Assembly: GCA_037576215.1 (NCBI GenBank) | Contig: JBANDB010000012.1 | Coordinates: 2,356,001-2,420,000 of the forward strand | DNA length: 64,000 nt | Direction of reading: 5' to 3' | From: Armillaria gallica | Lineage: Eukaryota; Basidiomycota; Agaricomycetes; Agaricales; Physalacriaceae | In this document: positions 24,373 to 35,128 of the stretch, in pieces | How the letters are laid out: each line of letters opens with the position of its first letter | How positions within the stretch are numbered: the stretch's first letter is position 1 | Made by a program: the position numbers and the translations under genes | Notes under the pieces: model-generated | Seen by the model: the letters and a program-made list of their open reading frames with translations, nothing else | Database searches by the model: none | Told to the model about the DNA's origin: nothing

Positions 24373-24433
24373 AGGGCTTTATTAATAAAAGCAATACCTC
24401 TTGCTTCAAGGGTTTTATTAATGATTTGGCCCT
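24373..24433. mobile_element. MITE-like 61-base insertion with inverted ends
   Basis: The left arm (AGGGC, then TTTATTAATAAAA, 24373-24390) is inverted in the right arm (TTTTATTAAT through GGCCCT, 24413-24433), with a short gap in the match. It lies just before the surviving coding part of a broken rhamnosidase-like gene, replacing expected upstream sequence. Size and shape suit a tiny non-autonomous inverted-repeat element; no transposase is present. Confidence 0.4.
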
Positions 24434-24444
24434 TATGGCCTGTT

Positions 24445-24778
24445 AGGGACAACGCATACACCTTGTATCTTAATGGTGATAACATCGGTAATGGGAGCAA
24501 CTGGAGATCCACGCAGATATATTCGATCGGGGCACAGTTCAAGTTGGATCCGGACGTGAATATCATTGCCGTCGATGGAGAATTTTCAGTCCGATTCTGG
24601 GTCTCCGGCTTGGGTTACTGCCGCCATCTTAATTGCGTACAGTGACGGGTCGTCGGGGAGATATCATACAGATGCTTCGTGGAAGGCCTTGGCTTCCCCA
24701 CCTCCTGCCCGTTTTGAGCAGCCAGGTACCGACGACAGCTCTTGGATTAGTGCCACGGATTGGAGGCGCTGGCACTGA
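24445..24778 (+). pseudogene. Alpha-L-rhamnosidase-like accessory domain fragment
   Basis: Two frames join into one family-like segment: DNAYTLYLNGDNIGNGSNW and LDPDVNIIAVDG in the first, then, after a +1 shift near the TTTT run at about 24582, SPAWVTAAILIAYSDGS, YHTDASWKAL and FEQPGTDDSSW, ending at TGA 24776-24778. This resembles the beta-sandwich domain of Agaricomycete rhamnosidase-like secreted proteins. The upstream half, start codon and signal peptide are missing. It is a remnant. Confidence 0.6.
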
Positions 24779-25562
24779 AGGTTGCGCATGCTTTGGCTGA
24801 AATGGCTTCAATTTCGTGTCTTATCCGCACGTCTCTTTGTTACGGCTTTTTCTCTTGAGTCTACAAAGTCTTTCATTCCCTGTCGTTTTTCGTAAATTTC
24901 CAGACGTCCCTTCTTTTCTGCTCGCATTTCTTTTCCCTTCTAGCAGTCGCAGCGTAACTCCTTTGTTCGGGCTGTTAAACTTACACGGTTGTTTGGTATC
25001 ACAGTTGATAGCTAGCGCTTATTGCTTATAAAGAGTTGTGCACCTATAACCGTTGCAAGCTGAACTTCGGCAGCTAGCACGACGAACCGGGACAGGCTAA
25101 GGAAAGGATTGTAGCCCTAACTGTAGCACAGACGCTTACTTTGAACCAAGCCATTAACTTCCCAAGTGACCGTCAAATTATCGAAGTTGTATTTCACCCA
25201 ACGACGACTATATTTTGACTTCCGCAAGGCTTCTTCTGGACGTTGTTGGGTGTTTGAGTGGCGCTCTCCACGGCAATTGAGTATTCCTCCGAGCGACTCC
25301 TCTCGCAGGGATAACTTCATGCGCGCTCTAACACGACATTGGCCCACACGAGCATATCCCACAGGATTTCAACTAAACACTGACATAGTAATTGAGCCAA
25401 AGGTGCGAAATCTTATCTGTAAACTCGCCCGAAATCATACGAACGCCGCTGGGGTTTCATCTTTTTTTCCAATGCATCGTGTAACCATTCTGATGTGAAA
25501 AAATGAATAAGTAGAGGCACAATGAATGGAGCTGACAAGTTGAATGGTCGCTCTTCGTAAAA

Positions 25563-27107
25563 TTAGGTGAAGTGAAGTATATTAAGTACGTAAAGTAAAG
25601 TAGAGGCAAAGAGCACAGGTAATGGTATCAACAAAATGAACGCCGAAGAATTACATGAGAAGATCATCATGAGCAGATGGTACTGCTCTCCGGCGTCTAC
25701 GCTGCTATTGGGAGGACGGGAGATATTCATGCCATCGTCAAGGTACCGGTGACTATCGGCGGTAAAACACATCCCCTCCGACAACGATGACACTGCCTTC
25801 CCATCAAAGACGTATTGAACTGCATCTTTGCAATCTAACGGCTCACAAATACGTTTCCCACAAACAACACAGATTTCGTCAAGACATGGTGTTGCGTGGA
25901 CAACAACGTAGTTATCCAGGATGGCATGTGTAAGAGTTAGCTCCTCTCGTTGATATCCATTGCATTGGTGGTATGTCGTAGGTTCGTCAACGGCACGGAA
26001 TCGTCGAACAGGCCGACGGAAGCACATATTACGGCGTACGAATGATCCATATTGCTGCGAGATCTTGCGCAAGTCTGTGTCATAACCAGCTGCTGCCTGC
26101 GAAAAAAGTTCCCGCCGAGGTTGAATCACAGTTGTATTCGGTTGAGATGAAGATGCTGTGGAAGATGTGTCCTCAAGCAGCTGTGTAATGCCAGATCCTC
26201 CGTTGGTTAGGATGTGTTTCGGTTTATCGGCTACGTGCGTGGTCAGTGGATAAATCTGAGCATCAACATTCGTTTACCATAACGCATGCGATTAACACAC
26301 AGCTTTCAAATCTAACTTGACTGCTTCTTCCCAGATCTAGTGAGTTTAGCACGGATGGCCCAGAATGAGGACACAACTTTCGTACCGATTTCGTCTCACA
26401 GCCTGTGAACAAATTTGATGGTAAGAATCCTTCTACTGAGCGTTTCTGCGTTTTGAAGGCTATACCCTGCAGTGTGCACCATCGGTGATCACTTCGCAGG
26501 GAACGAAATGACTTCTCGGCACGATCTACAGGTTCCATGAGCATCCCTTTCAGTTTTTGTCAAAGGACTTAACTTACATCTACCAATACTCCTTCGGGTC
26601 TTGGAGCAGGTTCGGTGCGGTTCATAAGCACCACGATATTCTGTTCGATGCGCTGTACGGATGCGTAGATCTTTACGCAGATTTCATCAAGCGAAAGTAA
26701 CCTCTTGATCTAAAATAATTAGTAAAAGGATTTCAGGAGACCGTGAGTGGAAGGCGAACTTGAAAAAGTGACAGAGTATCGTCAACCCCTTTCCCAAGGC
26801 GTTGCAATTCATCACCGTCTGATTTTGAATACAGGAAACGATGGGTCGCCTTCTTGTATCTATACTTTTCAACGAATTCTTGGACATCATGCAAATCTCC
26901 ATCGGCACTCAGATGAAAACATTTAAGTGATGTCGAAGAGGAAACACGCTTCAGATATTCGAGACTAGAGGCGTAGCTTTGTTTCTGGCTGCGAAGCCAT
27001 CGTGGCAGAGGCAAGAGGTTTCGGCCCGGTATTTGCCGATAATAATGATTATCATGATGGCACTTTAGCGGGATGCTGTAAGGTAGTCTCTCGTAGACCC
27101 ACTTCAC
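25563..27107 (-). pseudogene. MLKL-like copy C, internally deleted remnant
   Basis: Retains the third helical exon (GDLHDVQEFVEKYRYKK, VDDTLSLFQ, ending 26762), a coiled-coil exon starting near 26706 with one EQN unit (VQRIEQNIVVLMN), and a frameshifted kinase-like exon around 26550 that cannot be read through. Sequence then jumps from the start of the next exon (DLGRSSQVRFE) to the region before the C-terminal module, losing the MHPN-containing and following exons present in A and B. The C-terminal exon is intact: PRRELFSQAAAG, QYGSFVRRNMC, GYQREELTLTHAIL, DEICVVCGK. A divergent hydrophobic tail ends at 25563. The two N-terminal exons seen in A and B are not recognisable upstream. The intact C-terminal frame could still be expressed. 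Confidence 0.6.
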
Positions 27108-27392
27108 AGGCTAGTCTATCAATACACACGAAGGAGAAAAATACAAATGGGACCATCGCGTTGCCATAATGTAGTACATAATTGGGGTATAAGCGATTTC
27201 AACTATCTATAGATATTAGTTGCTTCAAAGATTGCGAAGATGACTCGGACGGAGGGTGCAGGTAAATCTGAGATGGTGAAAAAGGTATGTTTTGGAGCCC
27301 AGGACTCCGCCGCATAAATGGCATCTCCATTTAATTATTACTATTTGGCCTTGAAAATAAGTTCGACGAAATGTCAACACTCAGGCTGGTAT

Positions 27393-29740
27393 TCACTCGC
27401 CCCGTAGCCTCTGTCTCTGAGAAAAACCGTCCTGACATAAGTCGCACACAAATTTCCCGACAACCCTCACGAGGGGTGGAATGATCGGAGGCTTCCCACA
27501 AATAACACAAACTTCATCAACAGATGGTGTTGGGCGTACAAGGACGTTGTTAAACAAGACGGGATGCGTAATATTCAGCTCCTCTCGCTGATATCCAGCA
27601 CATTGATGGTATGCAGGTCCATCAACGACATGAAATTGGGGAATCTGATAACGGGAGTCCATATGACGGTATATGAAGGATCCGTGTTGCTCTGAGATCT
27701 CGTGTAAGTTCATGTTACTGCCACTGACATCAGCTGTATGCCAAATAATCTCCCGCCGACGTTTAGTCGCCGTTGTAATCCACGACTGTGATGAAGATGT
27801 TGCTGAAGATCTGTCCTCATCCACTGCTCGAGGGAAGGGGTCGTTGTCTGAGCGGTGGATCAGTGGATAGATCCATTATCCAAATAGAGACTTTCATCTA
27901 CCATAACGGATGTGATTAACGCTACGAAAAATCTGTAGTCTCGCTGTTAGCAAGCAGTTCAAGCCAAGTGCTACTAGGAGTACCAACGTTAGCACAGATA
28001 TCGTCCATCATGTGTAAAAGTCTTGAGTTATGGTCCTCAGGAGAGGCCAAAGCGGTTGATGAGCTGGCCACTTCCGGCCGGATCGAGAGGACGACTCGGC
28101 CACGAGAATCCCAAAGAATATCAAAGCTCTATAGTCACGGCATTCAGTTATGAGTGTCAATTAATAATACTGGTGTCCTTACTTTGGCACCTAGACCAGA
28201 CAAATGTCCTTCTTCCGACAGGTTAATCAATGCACTCTAAATAGTTGCAACTGAGTAGAGAAACCGGGCACAGACAGCTTCCGCCTACTGATATACCATG
28301 AACCTGTCGAGGTAATCATAAGAACGTGGGATGGTTAATTATGATGTTGCTATACGCACTATTCTGACACACTTATACATGATTTCATCGACATTCTGGT
28401 TCATCCATGTCAGGATAGCACCTTCAACACGATCCTGGATATCTGTAGACTCCGTCAATTGGACATTCACTCGAAGTAGGAGATAATTGTATCACTGAGA
28501 TCATATACTGAGAACAGGGGCCCTTGCTCATCGGGGCTTGAAGTTGCGATCAGGTGGGGTAGATTAGGGTGCCTACAGAACAGCTATCCAGCCAGAATGT
28601 ACAGAATCTGACTTCACGTACATAATAGTCGAGTCTGACTTGACTACTACTTCCCACATCTAACCACGATTTAGTACCGACCGCCCGGAATGAGAACACA
28701 TGTTTCGCACCGATTTCGCTTTACGGCCTGTGAATACTTTGATGGCAACGGTCTTTCCACGCATTTCTGCAGTTTGAAGGCTGTACCCTGGACCATTGAT
28801 GATCTCTTCACAGGGAGTGAGAAGCCTTTTTGGAACAATCTACGGGTTTCAGGAGCACCCATTTCGGTTTTTGTCAGGAAGGCTTACATCTACTGATGCT
28901 CCATCGGGCCTCGGGGTAGGTTCGGAGCGGTTCTTAAGCACCCTGATATTCTGTTCGATGCACTGTAGAGAGGCGTTATTCCCTGTGGTATTTTGTTCTA
29001 TGCGCTGTAAGGATGCACTATTGCCTACGATATTTTGCTCAAGGCGCTGTACGGATGTATGAATCTTTACGTTGATTTCTTCGAGCGAAAGTATTTTCTC
29101 GATCTAAAACAATGAGTAAAAGAATATCAGGAGAGTATAGGGCTTACTTGGAAAAGCGATAAAGTATTGTTAACCCTTGTTTCAAGGCGTTGCAAATCAT
29201 CGTTGTTTGATTTCGAATAAAGGAGACGCTCAATCCACATCTTCTGTTCGTACTTTTCGACAGTTTCTTGGGCGTCATGCAAATCCCTGTCAGCACTCAC
29301 ATATCAGTAACGACTAAGTAAGGCAGAGAAGGACATGCATTTCAAATTGTCGAATACTGTTCAATAGCGCTGGCCTGATTTCCACGCTCTGCAGATGCTG
29401 AGATAATGTGGAATGAGCTGTCAAGCACAGATTTGCGATTTCAAGGGCGGTCCCCGTATTCTGCTGGCTCTGATATACTTTGTCCAAGATGGAAAGCATG
29501 ATATCTGTCGCTGGTCCGAGCGCCGGTACGGAGGTCAGTCCAGTGACTGCCTAGACTAACATTAGCAATGATAGTCACCTTCTGAACCTCGAGTGATGAC
29601 ATACCTTTAGAACTTGCAGGGGCAGTATAGCAGTCTCGACGTCCTTCTTCCTGACTGAGGTAAAGAACTTTTTCATTGAATCGCCGTTCGAGTATCCTGT
29701 ACAGATGGCGGTAGTCGTCGAAGAGGTTGTGCGTGCTCAC
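27393..29740 (-). CDS. MLKL-like helical/kinase-like protein, copy B
   Basis: Best preserved paralog. Exon 1 ends at 29605 (FNEKVLYLSQEEGRRDCYTA), but no in-frame ATG is seen, so the start is unknown. Exon 2 is 29546-29339 (VPALGPATDIMLSILDKVYQ). Its donor is GC instead of GT. Exon 3 is 29286-29148 (MDLHDAQETVEKYEQKMW, NNTLSLFQ). The coiled-coil exon from 29103 has three EQN units. Kinase-like exons follow: GPGYSLQTAEMRGK with TVAIKVFTGRKAK near 28790, then MHPNLPHLIATSSPDEQG, DRVEGAILTWMNQNVDEI and FDILWDSRGRVVLSIRPEV. The exon RLQIFRSVNHIRYG precedes the final module with GYQREELNITHPVL, DEVCVICGK and FVCDLCQDG (two CxxC-type pairs). Domain order suggests membrane-active or scaffold signalling as in MLKL. 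The kinase-like core shows no clear HRD or DFG, so it is probably a pseudokinase. Confidence 0.65.
28948..29046 (-). repeat. 14-residue coiled-coil repeat, three EQN units (copy B)
   Basis: Units RLEQNIVGNSASLQ (29046-29005) and RIEQNTTGNNASLQ (29004-28963) are followed by partial CIEQN from 28962. The 42-base period equals two heptads, so each unit lengthens the coiled coil without changing register. Confidence 0.82.
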
Positions 29741-30312
29741 AACACCAGGCCTTGCATATTCGGCGCTAAGTGGTGGGCATCAAATATAGCCATAACTGAT
29801 ACCTGAAGACACAGGTTTATGGCTCAGTGATTGATTTCTGTTGTTGCTTCTAGTGTAGAAATTATATCACGATGCGATGTGTCTCTTCAACTTGCGACAG
29901 CCTACAGGTTCATGTCGCGAAGGAAGTGGGTACGGCAATTGCTTGACGTGTGATTTCGTTGGAACTCAGCAAGCGATAAAGTGCATGGAATTCGCCACTC
30001 TCACTGCCGGGTAAGCTCCCCTACAGTTCTAGTTGATAATTCCAGGATGCCCAGGTAAGCACAACTGATGAGCATGACGCTGAGCGGAAGATCGTGCAAT
30101 CAACGTGTCACCTCAGGCGAGCCGTCTTCGTTCTCGATAGAAGACAACCCGTCTAAGAAAGGATTTGGAGTCGTCGAATAAGTAATCGCAGTCCGGACGA
30201 TGACGAAGAGTACAACCCGAAGTGCCCGAGTTTTGAATTTGACCGGCCCACCGGACCGAAAAGCATCATTATCAGGCACGAAAGGGTCGCGTTGTTTCTC
30301 TTAGTCACCATC
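29741..30312. other. Divergent intergenic region upstream of copy B and AlkB-like gene
   Basis: No gene recognised. Might contain the missing 5' exon of copy B. Confidence 0.45.
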
Positions 30313-31878
30313 ATGAGCACAGATGATACAGAGATGCTCATCGCCCTCGTATACAGCTTACTGCAATCAAACTCCAGCCAACCTACTTCACATTCTGATG
30401 AGGCGGTCTTGGACGCTTTGGTTCAGCATAATGGCAATGTAGACGCTGCTGCTCAACATCTGAACAACCGAGGGAAGAAGAGAAAAAGGACGAACGATCT
30501 GGCATCTTGGCTTGGAAAGAAGCCCAGCAAATCTGTCAAGCAAGAGGACGGAGATGATACAGTTGTGACTCAGACGCGAAAGCCGCCCTCCACCTCAAAA
30601 CCACCAAGCTCGTCGAAGAAACCAGCAGTAGATCTCATGATGGTCCTCCGACAAGCTCCCCTTCGCCTTCCAAGAAGAAGACTCCGTCGCCACCGCCTCT
30701 CTTATTGTCAAATCCGAGTATGGTAGCGCAACATACCCCTTGTACCATGCATCTCTCAGTTCTGCCGCCAGAATTAGCGTGCCGACTATTTTACACCTTG
30801 GTTGACGCTTCACGGGGTGGCAGCGTAATAAGTGGTGGCTTTTTGACAGAGTCGTGGAAAGCCCCCATCGTACATCTTTTTTTGCGCGAGAGAATGGTGC
30901 AGAAGGGAGCGGTGACGCCTGGCAGGAGGCTGCGCGATTCTGGTACGTAGGGATTGTCCTTCTGATGAATGGCTGGTTTAAAGATTGCTGCAGGTATAAT
31001 GGTAGAATGACGGACTCTCCGCTTCAGTTTCCTGCCCCTATGGAAGAGGCGTGTGTCATTGTTGAGCGCCTCGTCAATGAGGAGTTGCGGAAGCGTCAAC
31101 GGTTTCCCTTTGAGTGGGCTGGTCAACCTGGGTCAGAATATGTCTGGCGCGCGAATGTCGCGGCATCGAACTGTTACGAAGGCACAAAGGAGAGTGTCGG
31201 GCCCCATTCTGACCAGATGACTTATCTGGGCCCGTATTGCACAATAGGCACGTCAAACTACGCTACCTATCCAAACTGACGTTCATTGACGCTGCTTTCA
31301 GCTTCTCTTAGTCTTGGTAATATTCCATTCTTCTAAGCTCCGGTATACTGAGTCCCTCATCACCTAGGTACGCGAAGAATTTTCAGCCTACGAGAGGTTA
31401 TTCCCAAGCAAGAAAGAGAGACGCGAAGTGCTCAGACTTTTAATATACCTCTTCCACACAACTCTGTGAGTCAAAACGTGTCCATCATGCATTTATATAC
31501 TTACTTAGGATACAGCTCACAATTATGCACGCATCGTGCCAAGAGCGCTTCAAACACTCTATACCCCCGCAATCTTCGATGGACCTCTACCGGCCCTCGC
31601 ACCCTCGTGTACCAAACGACACCTCAAATTGTCGGATTAACATAACCTTCAGGTTCTACCGCCCGGACTTTCACCCGTCTAGCATCCCTCGGTGTAAATG
31701 CGGTATACCAACGATTTTACGACCGGATATGAAGAATAGAACGGACGGGAAGACAGACAAGTATTGGTGGACATGCTATGCCGGAGCGCAGAACGATGGC
31801 AAAGGATGTGATTTTTGGAAGGTGATGGATATGGAGAAGGAAGGAAGGGGACCTGTAGTGGGTGAAATGACCACCTAG
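30313..31878 (+). CDS. CUE + AlkB-like 2OG oxygenase + GRF zinc finger
   Basis: Starts MSTDDTEMLIALVYSLLQSN with a CUE/UBA-like helix region (DEAVLDALVQHNGNVDAAAQH). The AlkB-like core follows: HTPCTMHLSVLPPELACRLF, WQRNKWWLFDRVVESPHRTS, then AASNCYEGTKESVGPHSDQM with the Fe(II) His-X-Asp, TRRIFSLREVIP, and the 2OG-binding NITFRFYRPDF. The C-terminus is a GRF zinc finger (RCKCGIPTIL, YWWTCYAGAQNDGKGCDFW). Exons from 30994: 30994-31247, 31302-31316, 31368-31465, 31516-31878, with donor 30943. One intron, 31248-31301, has a GC donor. Two one-base deficits, in a CCCC run near 30656-30660 and the GGGG run at 30814-30817, break the frame. The gene is either a recent pseudogene or carries sequence errors. 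The likely role is nucleic-acid alkylation repair or demethylation. Confidence 0.82.
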
Positions 31879-31880
31879 CC

Positions 31881-31945
31881 GTTGCCCAAATGTAAGAAGG
31901 AACTGTACCGGAAGACATCGGCAAGGCATACGAAGGCGACGGACG
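31881..31945 (+). repeat. 65-base dispersed repeat, copy 1
   Basis: Directly follows the stop codon of the AlkB-like gene. It matches 40117-40181 without gaps (65 bases each, roughly 80% identical by eye). It begins GTTGCCCAAATGTAA and ends GGCGACGGACG. Confidence 0.65.
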
Positions 31946-33152
31946 GATAACGTTTAGTATCGGATGAAGACTAACATGGCCTCGAGCTGTGTGTGTACGC
32001 AAGAGAGATGTCGAGAGTTCCGCCCAGAGGGGGGTTATTAATATTCACTCAGGAAACCGTGGCCAATACAACGCCTATCTAAGTCTCAGTTCGCTCAGTA
32101 TTCAGGTTACCTCGTGCTTTCGACTCATACACTCCTGTTGGTTACCAAGAAAGGTCAGGTCGCTGGTCGGCTTCTAATTCCCCCAACTCAAGGGTCTACC
32201 GCAATGGCGTCCCGGTTGGCAGGTAGGTGAATTTCCAGATTCTGCCTGGATATGATGATTCTCACACTCAGAAATAGCAAGCTTCAACAGCGCCAGGGCG
32301 ACGTACCCAACAAAACCAGCTCTATTCCATTTAATTTCTTCCTCTGCTCCTTCTCGACGCCGCTAACACGAACTATTGTATCGCTGCCCTTCTCCAGGCG
32401 TGCCAAACGTTCCTCTTCATTGACATCCGGTGGATTGCGCGGTGGTCAAAGTCTGCTACGTGAAAACTGATCATCAGAATGAGCTGGAATCTAACCGCCT
32501 CTTAGGGAAAAGAGAGGTAAATGATTTCATTCCATATCGACCAGCGCGAGAGTTGATGTAAACATCGACTCGGAGACGTACATCATTTGGGCCTGCTCGG
32601 ACCAGAGAGGTATGATCCAAACAACAAGGTAGTCAGTGATCTGGAATTGGATGCGGTACCATAATGATATCACTCTTATACTTCCGATCAGGTGCGATGA
32701 CAGTGCAACGTAACCTCTCCACCTTGCCTGCTACCAATGGACGCATAGTCGAGTATTAATAATACCACAAGCTCGCAGTAGCTGGACGGCAGGTGTTGAC
32801 CTCGCCAATCTGACAACCTGTAATGCTCGAAGGACATTTGCTGAGGTTCATCTAACAACAAACAGATATGATTTGATTTGATTCTTATTGAATACATCAT
32901 TTCGTTGGAAGTGACGCGCCTCTCGCCTTGACACCACAGATAAATTTCTGAGAATTATGGGAACGATCATCAGATGCAAGTTTTATGTGTGTCCCATGGG
33001 TGGAAGTAAGGCAATTTAGACTGATGCATGATAACCGCATGATTCATCTTACGTTGGCTCTACATCTTTCTATTTTTTTTACAGTGTTTAATCAAAATCT
33101 GTCGTCTAGTAGACTGCGGAGAAGACTGATTTTTATAGCTCTCTCTGGGCGA
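31946..33152. other. Intergenic with one possible small spliced ORF
   Basis: Around 32204 an ATG (MASRLA) precedes a GTAGGT donor, and an acceptor near 32275-32280 could continue a basic ~35-residue peptide ending near 32370. It has the look of a mitochondrial presequence but no recognised family. Otherwise nothing supported. Confidence 0.3.
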
Positions 33153-33160
33153 TATAAAGG
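33153..33160 (+). promoter_or_regulatory. TATA box of DUF6534-type gene
   Basis: TATAAAGG lies about 62 bases upstream of the ATG at 33222, in a good core-promoter position. Confidence 0.6.
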
Positions 33161-33221
33161 GACCAGTCCTCCTAAACTCTTAGCGCCATCTCTTCTGTCT
33201 TCAATCTCGTATCCTCCTACA

Positions 33222-35128
33222 ATGTCATCGCAAACCCCAGTTGGTGTTCCGTCATTAGGAACGACCCTTGGGGTACTTTACATCGGTGTAACGATCGGCG
33301 CCATGCAAGTAGGATTTGCCTCCGCCTGTGTCTTCACTGACCGCCATAGCAGCCTTTTCGGCATAACAAATACACAAGCCGCCAAATATTACAAGAAATA
33401 TCCTGACGACTGGTGGATATTTCGGTACTCCGTACGTCGACCAAAGTTTGCTTTATTTAGCTTATTGATTTATCAGGTTGGCACACTGTGGTATGTATGA
33501 GCATGTCTTACGACAAAGAGTTAGACGCGATCACGTTACCCAGGATCCTCGACGCCCTTCATGTTATTCTGACCACCCATATGATGTATCATTATCTCAT
33601 TGACTCGTTTGGTGACTATGATGGACTACATAATGTCATTTGGTATGTAACAAATCACTGGCAGATACCATAAATGTTCTATCGCCCTTACTGAATTCCC
33701 CTCGGAACCAGGAGCTTTAAGGTATATCTTTGTCTCAAATTCTTCTCCAGAGTAGCGCCTAATCATTACACATCATTAGCTTCAATTGCTGGTCGAGGTT
33801 CGTCGTATACCTACCTATCTGATATGCTCCGAAGCTGAAATCCTCATTCCTAGACGTTCGTTGTCGTAGGCGTCCAAGGGTATGTTCCCTAATTACTGTT
33901 CGCACATGTATTTACTGATGTGCCGCACAGCATATACATTATTCGGATCTGGAAACGTCCATGTTTTCTTCGTCTGATTACAGCGAAGCCTAACTCCAGT
34001 CTTTTTATAGTTGGTCGTTATTTCCATCGAATTCTCCCTTGGATTGTGGTATGTATTGTCCATCGGCGTAAAAAAATGTTCCTACTGATGCACTGGCAGT
34101 CTCTTTCCTTCTTAGTGGCCCTCGGTGAGCGATCCCGTCTCTGGCTGTTCTAGCTTGATTTATGATGTATCCAGGAAACGGAATTTGTAACTATCATTCA
34201 TTATTCAGCTGTATCTCTCTCACGCGAGACCATTAGTTTCAGTCTATGCTGAGTAAACAACATCATTTTCATCCGTGAACTCACTGCGAGCGCTTATATC
34301 AATCTGAATAGATACTTCGTATCCGATTTTAAGACATTACCAGGCGTCGAGGTATGCTGTATATGACTCTGAACATGAATCTAGTCACCTGAAATATCAT
34401 CTAGGTATCAATTAGCATCATATCCGCAATTCCAGTGTTTTCCGATTTCGTCATCGCGTTGTCTATGTGCTACTACCTGCACAAAAGCAGGCAAGCATCC
34501 GGATTCTCCAAGTAAGTAGTTCGTATTATTCATGCGTCAATACATTTAAGCTACTGTAGGACATCTGACATGATTCTTGGTATGATGCGCCTCGGTGTCA
34601 TATCAGGTTTGGCTACAAGGTAAACACGTTTCTTTGAATCTTGAACTACACGGAAACTCACGAACAGAAAGCACATGCTCTCTACTAATTCTAATCACGG
34701 TACGGATAAATTATTATATGATATTATTCGACAATCTAACTTTGAATCCTAGTACCTGGCGTGGCCGAACACTCTCATTTTCTCTGGCATTGATTTGATC
34801 CTTCCAAAACGTGGGCCTTCGAACTTTTAATTCGCGTTCATGACCGACCTAATGCCTTGAAGTTTACGTGATCTCACTACTTGCTATGTACGTGTTGACT
34901 TGTGCCTCACCATCGTTAGAAAGTGAACGTCCTCAGGTTAAACTCTCGGAAATCTCGGACAAACGATGCATCATCAGAATCAAAAGCTGCCGTCACATAT
35001 CACAACTCTGGTACTGAAGTCGCAGTACGTAGACATATTATACTGCTGTCCCTTGTTGATCTGATATTTATTCTCTAGCACGTCAGTATTACGATGGAGA
35101 GGAGTATTTCTTTGGATCACGCAAAGTA
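33222..35128 (+). CDS. Multi-pass membrane protein, DUF6534-type
   Basis: Many small exons: 33222-33431, 33477-33490, 33544-33642, 33712-33721 (10 bases), 33780-33797, 33854-33879, 33931-33956, 34011-34048, an unresolved part near 34116-34350, then exons to TAG at 35126-35128. The reassembled protein has the family pattern: LGTTLGVLYIGVTIGAMQVG, YYKKYPDDWWIFRYS, WILDALHVILTTHMMYHYL, GVQGIYIIRIWK, then ALSMCYYLHKSRQASGFSK, LAWPNTLIFSGIDLILPK and LYVISLLAMLNSRK. Seven or so membrane helices are expected. Such proteins are highly expanded in Agaricomycetes; function is unknown, probably plasma membrane or vacuole. One donor (33957, GTCCAT) is weak but is supported by the conserved IWKLG junction. 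Confidence 0.85.

Larger units (their letters stand above)
21763..25562. other. Repeat-rich interval between MLKL-like copies A and C
   Basis: About 3.8 kb without an intact gene. It contains a palindromic element at 21880-21919, degenerate G-rich repeats at 22.2-22.95 kb, a rhamnosidase-like pseudogene fragment with a small insertion near 24.4 kb, and AT-rich sequence elsewhere. The 23.0-24.2 kb part has several open frames on both strands, but none with a recognisable family. Confidence 0.6.

Noticed and set aside
22100..25560. LTR retrotransposon between MLKL-like copies
   Set aside because: No reverse transcriptase, integrase or gag-like frame and no long terminal direct repeats were visible.
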